DNA of 64,000 bases from Chryseobacterium bernardetii (GTDB lineage: Bacteria > Bacteroidota > Bacteroidia > Flavobacteriales > Weeksellaceae), in NCBI RefSeq assembly GCF_003815975.1, contig NZ_CP033932.1, positions 4,817,501 through 4,881,500 on the forward strand. Direction: 5' to 3'. The position numbers were made by a program, and so were the translations under genes. Shown piece after piece: positions 9,284 to 18,211 of the stretch. The notes under the pieces are model-generated. The model searched no databases, was not told the origin of the DNA, and worked only from the letters and a program-made list of their open reading frames with translations. Each line of letters opens with the position of its first letter. Positions within the stretch are counted from its first letter, which is position 1.

Positions 9284-9847
9284 CTAGTGTATATTTTCAA
9301 AATAATGGATCATACCCACTTCAGGCAAATGATGCTGATCTATATTGAAATCAGCTTCCTGATTATCCGTGTTTTCTAAAAAAGAATTACTGAACAAAGC
9401 ATACGAAGGCTGTTCTGCCCAGCCATTTTTCAAAAGCTGATGCGCTTCTACGATTGTTTTCCCGTAAAGTTTCCTGAAACTTCCGATATTATATTGCGAA
9501 AAAGCTCCATAATGAACAATAAATTTCAGAGACAGCTCTATAGTGGTACTTAAGCTTTTGCTCAGTTCTTTTATTTTTCTGTTGAATGCATTACGCATTT
9601 TCCAAAGCATTCCTGAAATATTCTGATAAGACGGATTTTCATCATAACGATAAAATAAAATGGCATCGCCCTCAATTTCAGAAATTTCAAAATACTGATC
9701 GTTCACGTCAATCAGCGTAGATAATAGTTGTCTTACAATATATTCTCCTGTATAAAGTTTGGTATTAAACACAAATTCAGTAAATCCGCTGAAATCCGGA
9801 ATTAAAATAATTCCTTCCTGTATATCTGTATCCTTCATAATGATCAT
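9284..9847 (-). CDS. DUF2652 family protein
   Basis: The 187-residue soluble protein starts GIILIPDFSGFTEFVFNT, and contains a second conserved block around EISEIEGDAILFYRYD. These blocks are typical of DUF2652 proteins, which are thought to share the fold of class III nucleotide cyclase domains. The catalytic metal-binding pattern of true cyclases is not clearly complete, so I do not claim cyclase activity. Translation may begin at the ATG at 9847 or three codons later at 9838. It stands alone and has its own terminator. Confidence 0.65.
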   Translation of the reverse strand: MIIMKDTDIQEGIILIPDFSGFTEFVFNTKLYTGEYIVRQLLSTLIDVNDQYFEISEIEGDAILFYRYDENPSYQNISGMLWKMRNAFNRKIKELSKSLSTTIELSLKFIVHYGAFSQYNIGSFRKLYGKTIVEAHQLLKNGWAEQPSYALFSNSFLENTDNQEADFNIDQHHLPEVGMIHYFENIH

Positions 9848-9851
9848 GGAT

Positions 9852-9887
9852 TAAAAACCTGCTGCATCTAAAGACGAAGCAGGCTTA
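9852..9887 (-). terminator. Terminator of the lost efflux operon
   Basis: On the minus strand AGCCTGCT pairs with AGCAGGT around a loop and is followed by TTTTT, just past the stop codon of the outer-membrane efflux remnant. It appears to have outlived the operon it served. Confidence 0.55.
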
Positions 9888-9895
9888 ATTTTACT

Positions 9896-10115
9896 TTATT
9901 GCCATCTGCCCCCTACAGAACGATACAGTGCTGTAATGGCATTCAACCATTGAGCATTCAGAGAATCCGGTCCCAATTCAGCAGTAAGCTTATTGGTTTG
10001 TGCCATGATAATTTCTATATACTTTGCCGGGTACATTGAACAAAAGATCCGCTTCCTTTACTGCTTTACCGGATTTTATCACCAATCCTTCAGCAATATT
10101 TCTCACCCGGAATAT
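9896..10115 (-). pseudogene. C-terminal remnant of an RND-type outer-membrane efflux protein (NodT/TolC family)
   Basis: Reading the minus strand backwards from the stop at 9896, the last 40 or so residues are YIEIIMAQTNKLTAE..., ...WLNAITALYRSVGGRWQ. This is the usual C-terminus of NodT-family outer-membrane factors (family pattern YLEVLxAQ...LYRALGGGW). About 30 further residues (VRNIAEGLVIKSGKAVKEAD and on to LLFNVPG) continue the homology, but in another frame, so there is a frameshift near 10035. Only about 70 of about 460 residues survive, and no membrane-fusion or RND pump gene lies upstream; the metallophosphoesterase gene ends right beside it. It is best read as the scar of a deleted efflux operon. 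Confidence 0.7.
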
Positions 10116-10862
10116 CTATATTTCAATAATCAATTCCTTTTCATAGCCATTATACTTTTCATCTATATACCCGTGGGGATTGCAAATGATTTCAGTTTTT
10201 CCAATACTATACCTGCAAGGGGTATGAATATGGCCATGGATCCAATACAATGGCTGATACTCAAGGATCATATCCTCCAGATTGGAAGCATAAGCAGAAG
10301 TCAAAGGATCTTCTTTATAGCATTCCGGTACAGACTGTATACTGGGAGCATGATGAGTAACGACTATATTTTTCAATCCTTCTGAACCTTTTAAACTCTC
10401 TCGCAGCCATACTTTTGAAAACTGATGAATTTTAAAAGTGTCTATTGTTCTTAATTTTGAATAAGAAGGATCACGGGTGATTTTTTTGTAATCATTCATC
10501 TTGGGCTGACAGATCATTCCATATTTTACAGGATTTCCAAAAATTGAAAAATCAGTCCATAAAGTGGCTCCGTGAAAACGGACATCACCGATATCTACAT
10601 ATGAATTTTCAAGTACAAAAACATTGGAATCCTCTGCTGTACTTTTTATTTTATTGAGTGTCTTCGGATAGGAACCTTTATAATATTCATGATTTCCCAG
10701 CACATAAATAACCGGCTTATCAGAAATTACCTCTTTAATCCATTCAATTCCTTTAGTTCCAAGATTAACATCACCAGCCAGAACTATAACATCTGCATTA
10801 TCAAAATATAATTCCGTCTTTCCGAATTCCTGATGAAGATCGCTGATGATTTGTATTTTCAT
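10116..10862 (-). CDS. Calcineurin-like metallophosphoesterase
   Basis: The 248-residue cytoplasmic protein has the full set of metallophosphoesterase motifs in order: SDLHQE at residues 8-13, GDVN at about 30, GNHEYY at about 55, THHAPS at about 168 and GHIHTP at about 215. These supply the two-metal site that hydrolyses phosphoesters. The substrate is unknown. The gene borders the efflux remnant at its 3' end, so its original downstream context has been lost. Confidence 0.85.
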   Translation of the reverse strand: MKIQIISDLHQEFGKTELYFDNADVIVLAGDVNLGTKGIEWIKEVISDKPVIYVLGNHEYYKGSYPKTLNKIKSTAEDSNVFVLENSYVDIGDVRFHGATLWTDFSIFGNPVKYGMICQPKMNDYKKITRDPSYSKLRTIDTFKIHQFSKVWLRESLKGSEGLKNIVVTHHAPSIQSVPECYKEDPLTSAYASNLEDMILEYQPLYWIHGHIHTPCRYSIGKTEIICNPHGYIDEKYNGYEKELIIEI

Positions 10863-10891
10863 AGAACAAAAATAATTAAGAGAAATGAGAA

Positions 10892-10941
10892 TATGAGCAC
10901 AAAAAAAGGAACCAATGCCTAAACACCGGTTCCCTGCTCAT
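10892..10941 (-). terminator. Terminator of the MFS gene
   Basis: GGAACC (10908-10913) and GGTTCC (10928-10933) form the stem. On the minus strand seven T's follow, and outer arms ATGAGCA/TGCTCAT can extend the hairpin. Confidence 0.7.
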
Positions 10942-10966
10942 ATAGTTTGTGTAATTTTAAGGCCGC

Positions 10967-12358
10967 TTATGATGGAACAGCTACTTTTGCCTGTTTCCCT
11001 TTTAAGCTTTTCAATATAAAATAGAATAACATTCCAAGGGCTAAAAGAGCATAGCTAATCAATATGATCAGATTCAGGTTTCCAACTGCAAGTTCTGAAG
11101 GAAAAATCTGGCTCATTAAAGACATGAATGAAAGCCCTATCCCAGCTCCCAGGAAGTAACTTGTAGAACTCAAACTTGATGCCAATCCGTAATTGGAAGG
11201 TTCAACATCCTGAATTCCCATCACAGAAAGTGCCGTAAAGCAGAAAGTCATTCCTATTCCTGAGATACAGGCAGCTCCTGATAAAACTACTGCTAACGGA
11301 TGACCCGTAAATACTGAGACCAGCAACAATAATCCTCCTGCCAGCATAAAAGACCATCCTAACACTCCCATTTGAGAAGAAGGCAGTCTTTTCGAAATAT
11401 GAGGTAAGATAAATTTAGCCGTCAAAGCTGACAATACACTGAAAGGAACAAGCATTAATCCTGAAGCAGCAGCACTATACCCCATATCTTTCTGTAGCAT
11501 TAATGAAATCAGGAATAAAAACCCGATAAAAAAGGCTCCCAGAGTAAAAAAAGCAGCGTTGGAAACAACCAATGAACCATGCCTGAATAATTTCAAATCA
11601 AATAACGGCTCCGCAACAGTTCTCAATCTGAAGAATACCATTATCAAAAGTAATAATGCAACAACCAATGAACCGATCACCAGAAAAGGCTGCTCTTTAA
11701 TGTGAACTAACTCATGGGTTCCGTAAGTAAGGCTTAAAAGCCCAAATACCATTAACACTCCGGAAACAACATCTGTTTTTTGTGCTGTTTTATTTTTCTC
11801 ATCTGTTGGTAAATAATAATAAGACAGGATTAAAGTAATTAAAAGAATCGGAACATTAATGAGGAAAACCCAGTGCCAGCTTAGATAAGTACTGATAATC
11901 CCACCTACAGAAAGGCCACTTCCCGAACCGATAGCCGCAAAAGAACTGAAAATTCCGATGGCACGGTTCCTTTCCTGCTCTTCCCTGAAGGTATTGGTTA
12001 CAATAGACAAGGCTGCCGGCATTACAAATGCCGCCCCTAATCCCTGCAAAGCACGGAATATGGCTAACATATTGAAACTTTCAGAAAGACCAGCCCCTAA
12101 TGAAGTTAACATAAAAATAAGCGCTCCCAATAAGAACATTTTCTTTCTTCCAATCTGGTCAGAAAGTTTTCCGCCAATTATCAGAAAGCCACCAAAAAAC
12201 AATACATAGAGCGTCTGCAGCCATTGAACCGTTCCTGCTCCAATATGAAACTGTTCCTGAATAGAAGGAATGGTTAAATTAATAATGGCAATATCCAAAG
12301 CCTCTACAAATGTTCCTACCGATGCTAAAATTAATATTAAATTCTTCCTTGTATCCAT
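10967..12358 (-). CDS. MFS transporter, DHA2/EmrB-QacA type
   Basis: The 463-residue inner-membrane protein has about 13-14 hydrophobic segments and the MFS loop motif GGKLSDQIGRKKMF near residue 65. The DHA2-type helix-5 motif follows (GSGSGLSVGGIISTYLSWHW, about 140-165). Such proteins export drugs or metabolites using the proton gradient. It is divergent from an Lrp/AsnC regulator 144 bases away, a pairing that suggests the regulator controls it and that the substrate might be an amino acid or related compound; this is inference. The start ATG follows a normal upstream spacing with no better alternative. Confidence 0.87.
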   Translation of the reverse strand: MDTRKNLILILASVGTFVEALDIAIINLTIPSIQEQFHIGAGTVQWLQTLYVLFFGGFLIIGGKLSDQIGRKKMFLLGALIFMLTSLGAGLSESFNMLAIFRALQGLGAAFVMPAALSIVTNTFREEQERNRAIGIFSSFAAIGSGSGLSVGGIISTYLSWHWVFLINVPILLITLILSYYYLPTDEKNKTAQKTDVVSGVLMVFGLLSLTYGTHELVHIKEQPFLVIGSLVVALLLLIMVFFRLRTVAEPLFDLKLFRHGSLVVSNAAFFTLGAFFIGFLFLISLMLQKDMGYSAAASGLMLVPFSVLSALTAKFILPHISKRLPSSQMGVLGWSFMLAGGLLLLVSVFTGHPLAVVLSGAACISGIGMTFCFTALSVMGIQDVEPSNYGLASSLSSTSYFLGAGIGLSFMSLMSQIFPSELAVGNLNLIILISYALLALGMLFYFILKSLKGKQAKVAVPS

Positions 12359-12501
12359 ATATTCAAATTTCCTGCAAAATTAAAATTAACAGAACGTAAG
12401 TAAAAATTTTACAGTAAATTTGGAACAATAAAACTAAATAACCATAATTAAAAGAACAAAACAACTAAAACATTAGAATTAACCCTATAAAAACAGAACA
12501 A

Positions 12502-12972
12502 ATGCCAGCAGAAAATTATACTCCAGACGAAAAAGACCTTTCCATCCTGAGACTTCTTCAGAAAGATGCGAAGATGAGTGTCCGTGATATTTCGGCAAGA
12601 ATCAATCTCAGCCCCACCCCTACCCATGAACGTATCAAACGTATGGAAAAACTGGGAATCATCAGAGAATATACCGCTGTAGTAGACCGCAAAAAAGTGA
12701 ATAAAGGCATGATGGTCATTTGTATGATCGCACTGAATGTCCACAATAAAAAAACGGCAGGAAAGTTCATTGAAGAGGTTGGTAAACTGAAAGAAGTGGT
12801 TGAATTTTACAATATCAGCGGTGATTTTGATTTCATGTTAAAAATCTTAGCTCCCAATATGGATGAATTCCATGAATTCTTTATTAATAAATTATCAGAA
12901 ATTGAGGGAATTGGACAGACCAAGAGTATTTTTGTAATGAACAGCATTAAAGAGAGCGCCCAAATCGTTTAA
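12502..12972 (+). CDS. Lrp/AsnC family transcriptional regulator
   Basis: The 156-residue protein has an N-terminal winged helix-turn-helix (about residues 12-62; LSILRLLQKDAKMSVRDISA then LSPTPTHERIKRMEKLGII). A C-terminal RAM/ligand-binding domain follows (about 75-148), with the GDFDFMLKI segment typical of the family. Members bind amino acids and form octamers. The divergent MFS exporter gene is the likely target. Length is normal. Confidence 0.9.
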   Translation: MPAENYTPDEKDLSILRLLQKDAKMSVRDISARINLSPTPTHERIKRMEKLGIIREYTAVVDRKKVNKGMMVICMIALNVHNKKTAGKFIEEVGKLKEVVEFYNISGDFDFMLKILAPNMDEFHEFFINKLSEIEGIGQTKSIFVMNSIKESAQIV

Positions 12973-13250
12973 AAAGCAAATAACTATCAACCAATTAATC
13001 GGATTACAATATCATTAAGTATATTACGCCCAAGCTAGTATTGGACTGAAATTTATTTTTCACTAATTTAGTAGTTGAAGCCATCCTCAGAATAAGCAGG
13101 TTTTATTAATCAACAAAAAACATATGAACGCTAAATTTATTGATTCAGACAACTGTAATGTTTTGTTCTATTTGCATCGTCAATCAGTTTTTCGGGCAGT
13201 ACAGGGGTTATTTTCGCCATTGTATAAATGAGTACAAAATCATAGAATTC

Positions 13251-14678
13251 ATGAACCGCAACAATGATATCAATTTAAAAGTTCACAGAATATTTTTATA
13301 TTTATTTATTGCCATTTCCTTCTGTAGTTGTGGTAAGAAAATTGATATCCGGGAAATTGATAATGCCCTGCTTAAAAAAAATGAAAAACTGAGACTAGAG
13401 GGAAAAGACACAGAGCTTATCACTTTGAATAATGAAATGATCAGACGGTCAAAAGAAGGAGGATATCCAAAAGGAGAAGCCTTAGGATATATCAATCTTG
13501 CCAATACTTACGGCATGATGGGAAAATATAAGACCAGCCATGAATACCTGAAATTTGCAGAAAAAATTATTACCCGCCTTCATGACAACTTCCTTTACGC
13601 TAAACTCTATCATGAATATGGCCAGATCAATTATGTTACCGGATTGGTAAATACAGCATTAAGCTACAATGCAAAAGCTATTTATTACGGCAAAAAATTG
13701 GATGAAAAGGGCTGGCTGCTCGGTAATATGTATGAACAGAGAGCTGATTTTATTTCTTCAACCTATAAAGATTCCGCACTGATTTACCGGCACAGAGGCT
13801 TCAGCCTCGATCCTTCTGCTATTAATGCTTCCCTCATTGGCAATTATCATTTGCATCAAACTAAAAGCCTTGATTCTGCTACTTTTTATAATAACAAAGC
13901 GTTATCTCTTCTTAAAGATACTGAAGTTGGAACGGTAAGGCAGGGTATCATTTATGATTTTTATGCTGATCTGCTTTCTGAAAAAAAGGAGTTTAAAAAA
14001 GCATTAGATTTTTATAAAGAGGCAGCAGATATTTTAGTTAAAACTAAAAGAATCAATAAATTACCAGATATTTACCGGCATATTGCTTTTGCTTACCAAA
14101 ACCTCAACGATCAGAAAATGGAAGATGTCTACAATTTCAAAGCTGAAGAATTGGACCAAAGGCTTAAAGCATCCGGAAATGAAGCCATTGACCTTTCCCT
14201 GAGTGAGATCATTGAACAAAAAAATAAAGATAATGTTAACCTTATTTTCATTGCTATCGGAGTACTTATTCTGACTGTTGGAGCTATTTTGTTTTTAGTT
14301 GTCAGAAACAGAAAATATGAGAAAGAGAATAAAGACTCAGAAAAATCCACTTCTTCAACTTACCCCGTAAAGGAGAGAATTTCCAAAGAAGATTTTACAG
14401 AATTATTAGATCTTGCCAAAAGTAACGACCTTAAGTTTATCAAGAGGTTTGAGGAAGTCAATCCCGGGTTATTTCAGAATATTCTAAAAATTAATCCGCA
14501 GCTTACAAAATCAGAACTGTCTTTATGCGCAATGATATGGCTAGGATTTTCATCAAAAGATATTGCCGATTTTACCTTTATACAACACAGATCTGTACAG
14601 ACCAAAAAAGGCAGGCTCAGAAAAAAACTTAATATTTCGTCAGAAACAGACCTCTACAGCTTTTTTACATCCTTATAA
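13251..14678 (+). CDS. TPR-repeat lipoprotein/membrane sensor with C-terminal LuxR-like HTH
   Basis: The 475-residue protein combines an N-terminal lipoprotein-like signal (FIAISFCSCGKK, Cys near residue 24) and several tetratricopeptide repeats (about 60-335). A single membrane helix follows (about 365-388, NLIFIAIGVLILTVGAILFL), then a cytoplasmic helix-turn-helix domain ending the protein (LTKSELSLCAMIWLGFSSKD...). This architecture is widespread in Flavobacteriia as a one-component membrane-tethered regulator. The ATG at 13251 is preferred over one 111 bases upstream because it directly precedes the signal. What it senses and controls is unknown. Confidence 0.75.
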   Translation: MNRNNDINLKVHRIFLYLFIAISFCSCGKKIDIREIDNALLKKNEKLRLEGKDTELITLNNEMIRRSKEGGYPKGEALGYINLANTYGMMGKYKTSHEYLKFAEKIITRLHDNFLYAKLYHEYGQINYVTGLVNTALSYNAKAIYYGKKLDEKGWLLGNMYEQRADFISSTYKDSALIYRHRGFSLDPSAINASLIGNYHLHQTKSLDSATFYNNKALSLLKDTEVGTVRQGIIYDFYADLLSEKKEFKKALDFYKEAADILVKTKRINKLPDIYRHIAFAYQNLNDQKMEDVYNFKAEELDQRLKASGNEAIDLSLSEIIEQKNKDNVNLIFIAIGVLILTVGAILFLVVRNRKYEKENKDSEKSTSSTYPVKERISKEDFTELLDLAKSNDLKFIKRFEEVNPGLFQNILKINPQLTKSELSLCAMIWLGFSSKDIADFTFIQHRSVQTKKGRLRKKLNISSETDLYSFFTSL

Positions 14679-14712
14679 CTTTTCAGGCTTTTCTTCTTTT
14701 ATAAGATAACGA

Positions 14713-14751
14713 TAAAAAAACAGCAGTATACATTCATATACCACTGCTTCA
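14713..14751 (-). terminator. Terminator of the two-gene surface-protein operon
   Basis: On the minus strand GCAGTGGTATA pairs with TATACTGC around a short loop and is followed by seven T's. Confidence 0.6.
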
Positions 14752-14805
14752 ATACCATTATAAACTTATATATACCGGTTTCCCGGAAATTATTTCATCC
14801 TGATA

Positions 14806-15321
14806 TTATTTCCAGTAATTCCATACTGCCCCGTCAAATACGGCCAATGTTTTACTGGCTGTATCATAGCACATCATTCCAGGATATGGATTCTTTACAT
14901 TAATATGAGGTGTTGCAATCTGAGGAAGGATCATTGCCTTATCCTGAGATTCCAGAACCAGTACTCCATCTGCAGTACTGGATAACGCTCCGATAACCAC
15001 TCCTTTACCAAGTTCCGCAGAATTGTTTATGATAACAGCACTTGAGCTACCTGCATCAGATAAAGGCTTCCATACATCATTTTCGTAAACTTTTACTTTA
15101 CTGTCTGTTACATCAAAACCAAATGTTCCGTTCACCAGAGATCCAGTCGGAAGACCAGAAGTTGCAGGAAGGATTAATCCATTTGTATTTCCGGATATGT
15201 TATTAAAATCCAGAACCGTACTGCTGCCATCTACCGTTTGTTTACCAATTGCTACCTGGGCAGCAGAGAAGTTAAAAACCGCGAGAGCAACTGTTATACC
15301 TATATTTTTAATATTATTCAT
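14806..15321 (-). CDS. Secreted hypothetical surface protein
   Basis: The 171-residue protein has a signal peptide ending near NFSAAQVAIGKQ. Its body resembles flavobacterial surface proteins that begin VAIGKQTVDGSSTVLDFN and end with a YPGMMCYDTASKTLAVFDGAVWNYWK module. The same final module (MLLYDIQDKCVKLYNGTEW) closes the gene upstream of it, 18 bases away, so the two probably form one operon and share a repeat-type C-terminal domain. No enzymatic motif is visible. Confidence 0.6.
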   Translation of the reverse strand: MNNIKNIGITVALAVFNFSAAQVAIGKQTVDGSSTVLDFNNISGNTNGLILPATSGLPTGSLVNGTFGFDVTDSKVKVYENDVWKPLSDAGSSSAVIINNSAELGKGVVIGALSSTADGVLVLESQDKAMILPQIATPHINVKNPYPGMMCYDTASKTLAVFDGAVWNYWK

Positions 15322-15339
15322 TCTTTACTAATTTTCAGA

Positions 15340-16353
15340 TTAATCATTACAGCTTCTTTCTATGCACTTCCATTCGGTTCCGTTATAAAGCTTCACACAT
15401 TTGTCCTGAATGTCATACAACAGCATTCCTTCTTTTGGATCTGCAATAGCATCACCAGGTTGTGGAGTCTGGCTTACGTGCTGAACTCTTGTAATTACGA
15501 AACCTTTATCTTTTGCCTCCATAGCAACAAAACCGTTCGGAACGTTTTCTGGCCAGGCAGTATTCTTCTTCTGAATGGTGATGCCGAATTTTGTATATCC
15601 AGCAGGAGTACCCGTAGCACCGGGCTTTGTACAGAATGAATCTATATTGTCTATAATTGTGGGTGCGTTACCACAACTGTTCCTATCTTCAGATAATCCA
15701 TTTGGCCAAAGAGACGGACATGTAGCAGAAGTTGCATTTGGGCCACAGAAACTTGAATTCCCCATACCAAGCCCTATCACATTTCCCATAGCAATAGCCA
15801 CAATTTGGCTATCATTACTGATGACTCCACCTCCACCACTTACATCTGCTTTGGCAATACAATAAGCTCTGCCGGCAGGAATCCCAACATATTTAACAGA
15901 TGGATACGTTGTAGACTGCTGGGTAAATGTTCCACAAATCTCTACAACACTATTTGTTCCCATCTCTATAACAGAAGTTGATCCGGGAAAATTCCCAAAA
16001 AATGTGGGGTCTTCCTGAACGACCGATCCTACAAGAGACAGAAATGATTTGGTTCCCAATTTAATTTTTGAATCCTTTTGGGAATTAAATGCTCCTACTG
16101 TAACAGTACCTGTAGATTTTACACTTGCGCCGTCACCAATCTCCAGAACACCATTAACCTGAATACTGACAGACTGTAACTGTCCAGACTGAATAATAAG
16201 TGCTGCACCGTTTGGAATGCTTATATTAGTTCCTACTGTAAGATTCCCATTAAGACAATAAGTTGTGCCACTTACCATTGGCTGACCCGTATAAGGTGTA
16301 CATGCCTGCCCGTTAACAACCCCATAAAAGGCTACCATTAATAAAAAAATCAA
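15340..16353 (-). CDS. Secreted hypothetical surface protein with possible frameshifted start
   Basis: The 337-residue protein is rich in Gly, Ser, Thr and Val with short beta-helix-like repeats (about residues 30-135), several cysteines, and a C-terminal YNGTEW module shared with the downstream gene. No ATG gives a normal signal peptide in frame. The frame opens at a TTG at 16353 (MIFLLMVAFYGVVNGQA), or at an ATG at 16338 that would give a very short signal. An ATG at 16388 would give a proper basic signal start but is one base out of frame, across runs of 7 A, 6 T and 7 A. A homopolymer slip, real or a sequencing error, is therefore likely. Function unknown; probably cell-surface. Confidence 0.55.
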   Translation of the reverse strand: MIFLLMVAFYGVVNGQACTPYTGQPMVSGTTYCLNGNLTVGTNISIPNGAALIIQSGQLQSVSIQVNGVLEIGDGASVKSTGTVTVGAFNSQKDSKIKLGTKSFLSLVGSVVQEDPTFFGNFPGSTSVIEMGTNSVVEICGTFTQQSTTYPSVKYVGIPAGRAYCIAKADVSGGGGVISNDSQIVAIAMGNVIGLGMGNSSFCGPNATSATCPSLWPNGLSEDRNSCGNAPTIIDNIDSFCTKPGATGTPAGYTKFGITIQKKNTAWPENVPNGFVAMEAKDKGFVITRVQHVSQTPQPGDAIADPKEGMLLYDIQDKCVKLYNGTEWKCIERSCND

Positions 16354-16388
16354 TTTTTTATTAAAAGGTAAAAAAATAATTTATCCAT

Positions 16389-16770
16389 GTATATTTATAA
16401 TATTTTAACGAATTATTGCTATTTAAATTAAAAATATTTAAATTTTCAACATCATTGACGCACTAAGCAACAATTAATATACCAAACAAGTGTTTAATTT
16501 TTAAACACCGTAAGATCATTGATCAGATTCAGGATTTCCAGCTTGATTCAAAGCAACCCGAAAAATCTATACAGCAACAGATTGCAGTCATTTAAAGGGA
16601 CTGGCATAAAACTGTACTTTTTGATTTTTAAATTTTGCTTTTCACAAATTGTAAGGCTATAGTTTAAGTCAAAAAAATGACAGCAATTTACTGGTCTCCC
16701 GGTTTTCATCTGAATAAAACAATAGATAATCTGAATAACATACTTCAGTGAGAATTTATATTAAAAACCG
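16389..16770. other. Intergenic region without a supported gene
   Basis: This AT-rich stretch separates the surface-protein operon from mnmE. A short plus-strand frame at about 16512-16593 (KIIDQIQDFQLDSKQPEK and a few residues more) looks protein-like but has no start codon, and may be a decayed fragment. Confidence 0.35.
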
Positions 16771-16778
16771 TAAATTTG
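16771..16778 (+). promoter_or_regulatory. Promoter -7 element of mnmE
   Basis: TAAATTTG matches TAnnTTTG and ends only four bases before the mnmE ATG, so the transcript would begin at or next to the start codon, as in a leaderless message. The -33 element is not obvious. Confidence 0.45.
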
Positions 16779-16782
16779 CAGC

Positions 16783-18168
16783 ATGAATAATGATACGATA
16801 TGTGCACTGGCTACGGCCAATGGAATAGGTGCTTTAGGCATCATCAGAGTTTCAGGGGATGAAGCTTTATCTGTAGTTCAGAAAAGTTTTCCGGCTAAAA
16901 ACCTGGCCAAACAGAAATCCCATACCATTCATTACGGTTATTTTATGGATGAAGAAGAAGCTATTGATGAAGTAATGCTCTCCATTTTTCTGGCTCCCAA
17001 AAGTTTCACCACAGAAAATTCTGTGGAGATCGCTTTTCACGGTTCTCCACATATCGGAAAACGCATTCTTGAAACCCTGATTAAAAACGGAGCGAGAATG
17101 GCCAAAGCTGGTGAATTTACCCTTCGTGCCTTCATCAACGGAAGAATTGACCTTTCCCAGGCAGAAGCCATTGCTGATGTGATTGCATCTGAAAATGAAG
17201 CTTCGAGAAAAGTAGCCATCAATCAATTAAAAGGTGGGATTACCAATGAAATATCATTATTAAGAACCGATCTTCTGAATTTTGTTTCTCTTATTGAATT
17301 GGAACTGGATTTCGCAGAGGAAGATGTAGAATTCGCTGACAGAACTGCTTTAAGTGGATTGCTGGATAAAATTGACGTAAAACTGAAATCTCTTATTGAG
17401 AGTTTCCAATATGGTAATGCCATTAAAAATGGTACTGCGGTAGCTATCATTGGAAAACCTAACGCAGGAAAATCTACCCTTCTGAATGCCTTACTGAAAG
17501 AAGAAAGAGCCATTGTAAGTAATATTGCAGGAACCACGAGAGATACTATTGAAGAGGTTCTTCATATTAAAGGCCATGCTTTCCGTTTAATTGATACTGC
17601 CGGCCTGCGTGAAACAGTAGATGAAATTGAAGCTATTGGAGTAAAAAAAGCTAAAGAGAAAGTAGAAAATGCCAATATTTTAGTCTACCTCGCTGATGCT
17701 GCTACTGAAGATTTCTCTGAGGATATTGAAATGATCCAGTCTTTATTAAGAGAGGATTTGAAACTAATCATCTGTGCTACAAAAATAGATGAAGTTATTC
17801 CAACAAAATATGAAGCGGTAGAGGATGTTTTCAGAAAGGCCATTTCGCATGAATTTGACTTTATTAAAATTTCTGCTGTTGAAAATCAAAATATACAGGA
17901 CCTTAAGAATGAATTATCTTCTTATGTAGAGCAATTAAAATCAGAAGAAAATAATGTGGTTATTACTAACCAACGCCATTTTGAAGCTTTACAAAAATCT
18001 TTGGATGCTGTAAACAAAGTTAAAGAAGCCATTTCTTTCCAGATCTCTACAGAATTGCTGGCTTATGAGTTGAGAAACGCCCTGGAACACCTGGGTGAAA
18101 TTTCCGGAGAAGTTACGAATGACGAAGTACTTGGAAATATTTTTTCCAAGTTTTGTATCGGGAAGTAA
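16783..18168 (+). CDS. mnmE: tRNA modification GTPase MnmE
   Basis: The 461-residue protein, with MnmG, installs the carboxymethylaminomethyl group on wobble uridine 34 of certain tRNAs. The N-terminal tetrahydrofolate-binding domain covers about 1-120. The inserted G domain has GKPNAGKST at about 225-233, the switch region GTTRDTIEE, DTAG at about 270 and TKID at about 332. The protein ends in FCIGK, the conserved C-terminal motif with the catalytic cysteine. Length is normal and the gene stands alone. Confidence 0.96.
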   Translation: MNNDTICALATANGIGALGIIRVSGDEALSVVQKSFPAKNLAKQKSHTIHYGYFMDEEEAIDEVMLSIFLAPKSFTTENSVEIAFHGSPHIGKRILETLIKNGARMAKAGEFTLRAFINGRIDLSQAEAIADVIASENEASRKVAINQLKGGITNEISLLRTDLLNFVSLIELELDFAEEDVEFADRTALSGLLDKIDVKLKSLIESFQYGNAIKNGTAVAIIGKPNAGKSTLLNALLKEERAIVSNIAGTTRDTIEEVLHIKGHAFRLIDTAGLRETVDEIEAIGVKKAKEKVENANILVYLADAATEDFSEDIEMIQSLLREDLKLIICATKIDEVIPTKYEAVEDVFRKAISHEFDFIKISAVENQNIQDLKNELSSYVEQLKSEENNVVITNQRHFEALQKSLDAVNKVKEAISFQISTELLAYELRNALEHLGEISGEVTNDEVLGNIFSKFCIGK

Positions 18169-18211
18169 TAAAAATAAAAAAAATATTGCTTTTGAAAAGA
18201 CATACAAATTA

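Noticed and set aside
16512..16593. Protein-like frame in the gap before mnmE
   Set aside because: It has no start codon, stops after about 27 residues, and shows no family I recognise, so it is only noted as a possible decayed fragment.
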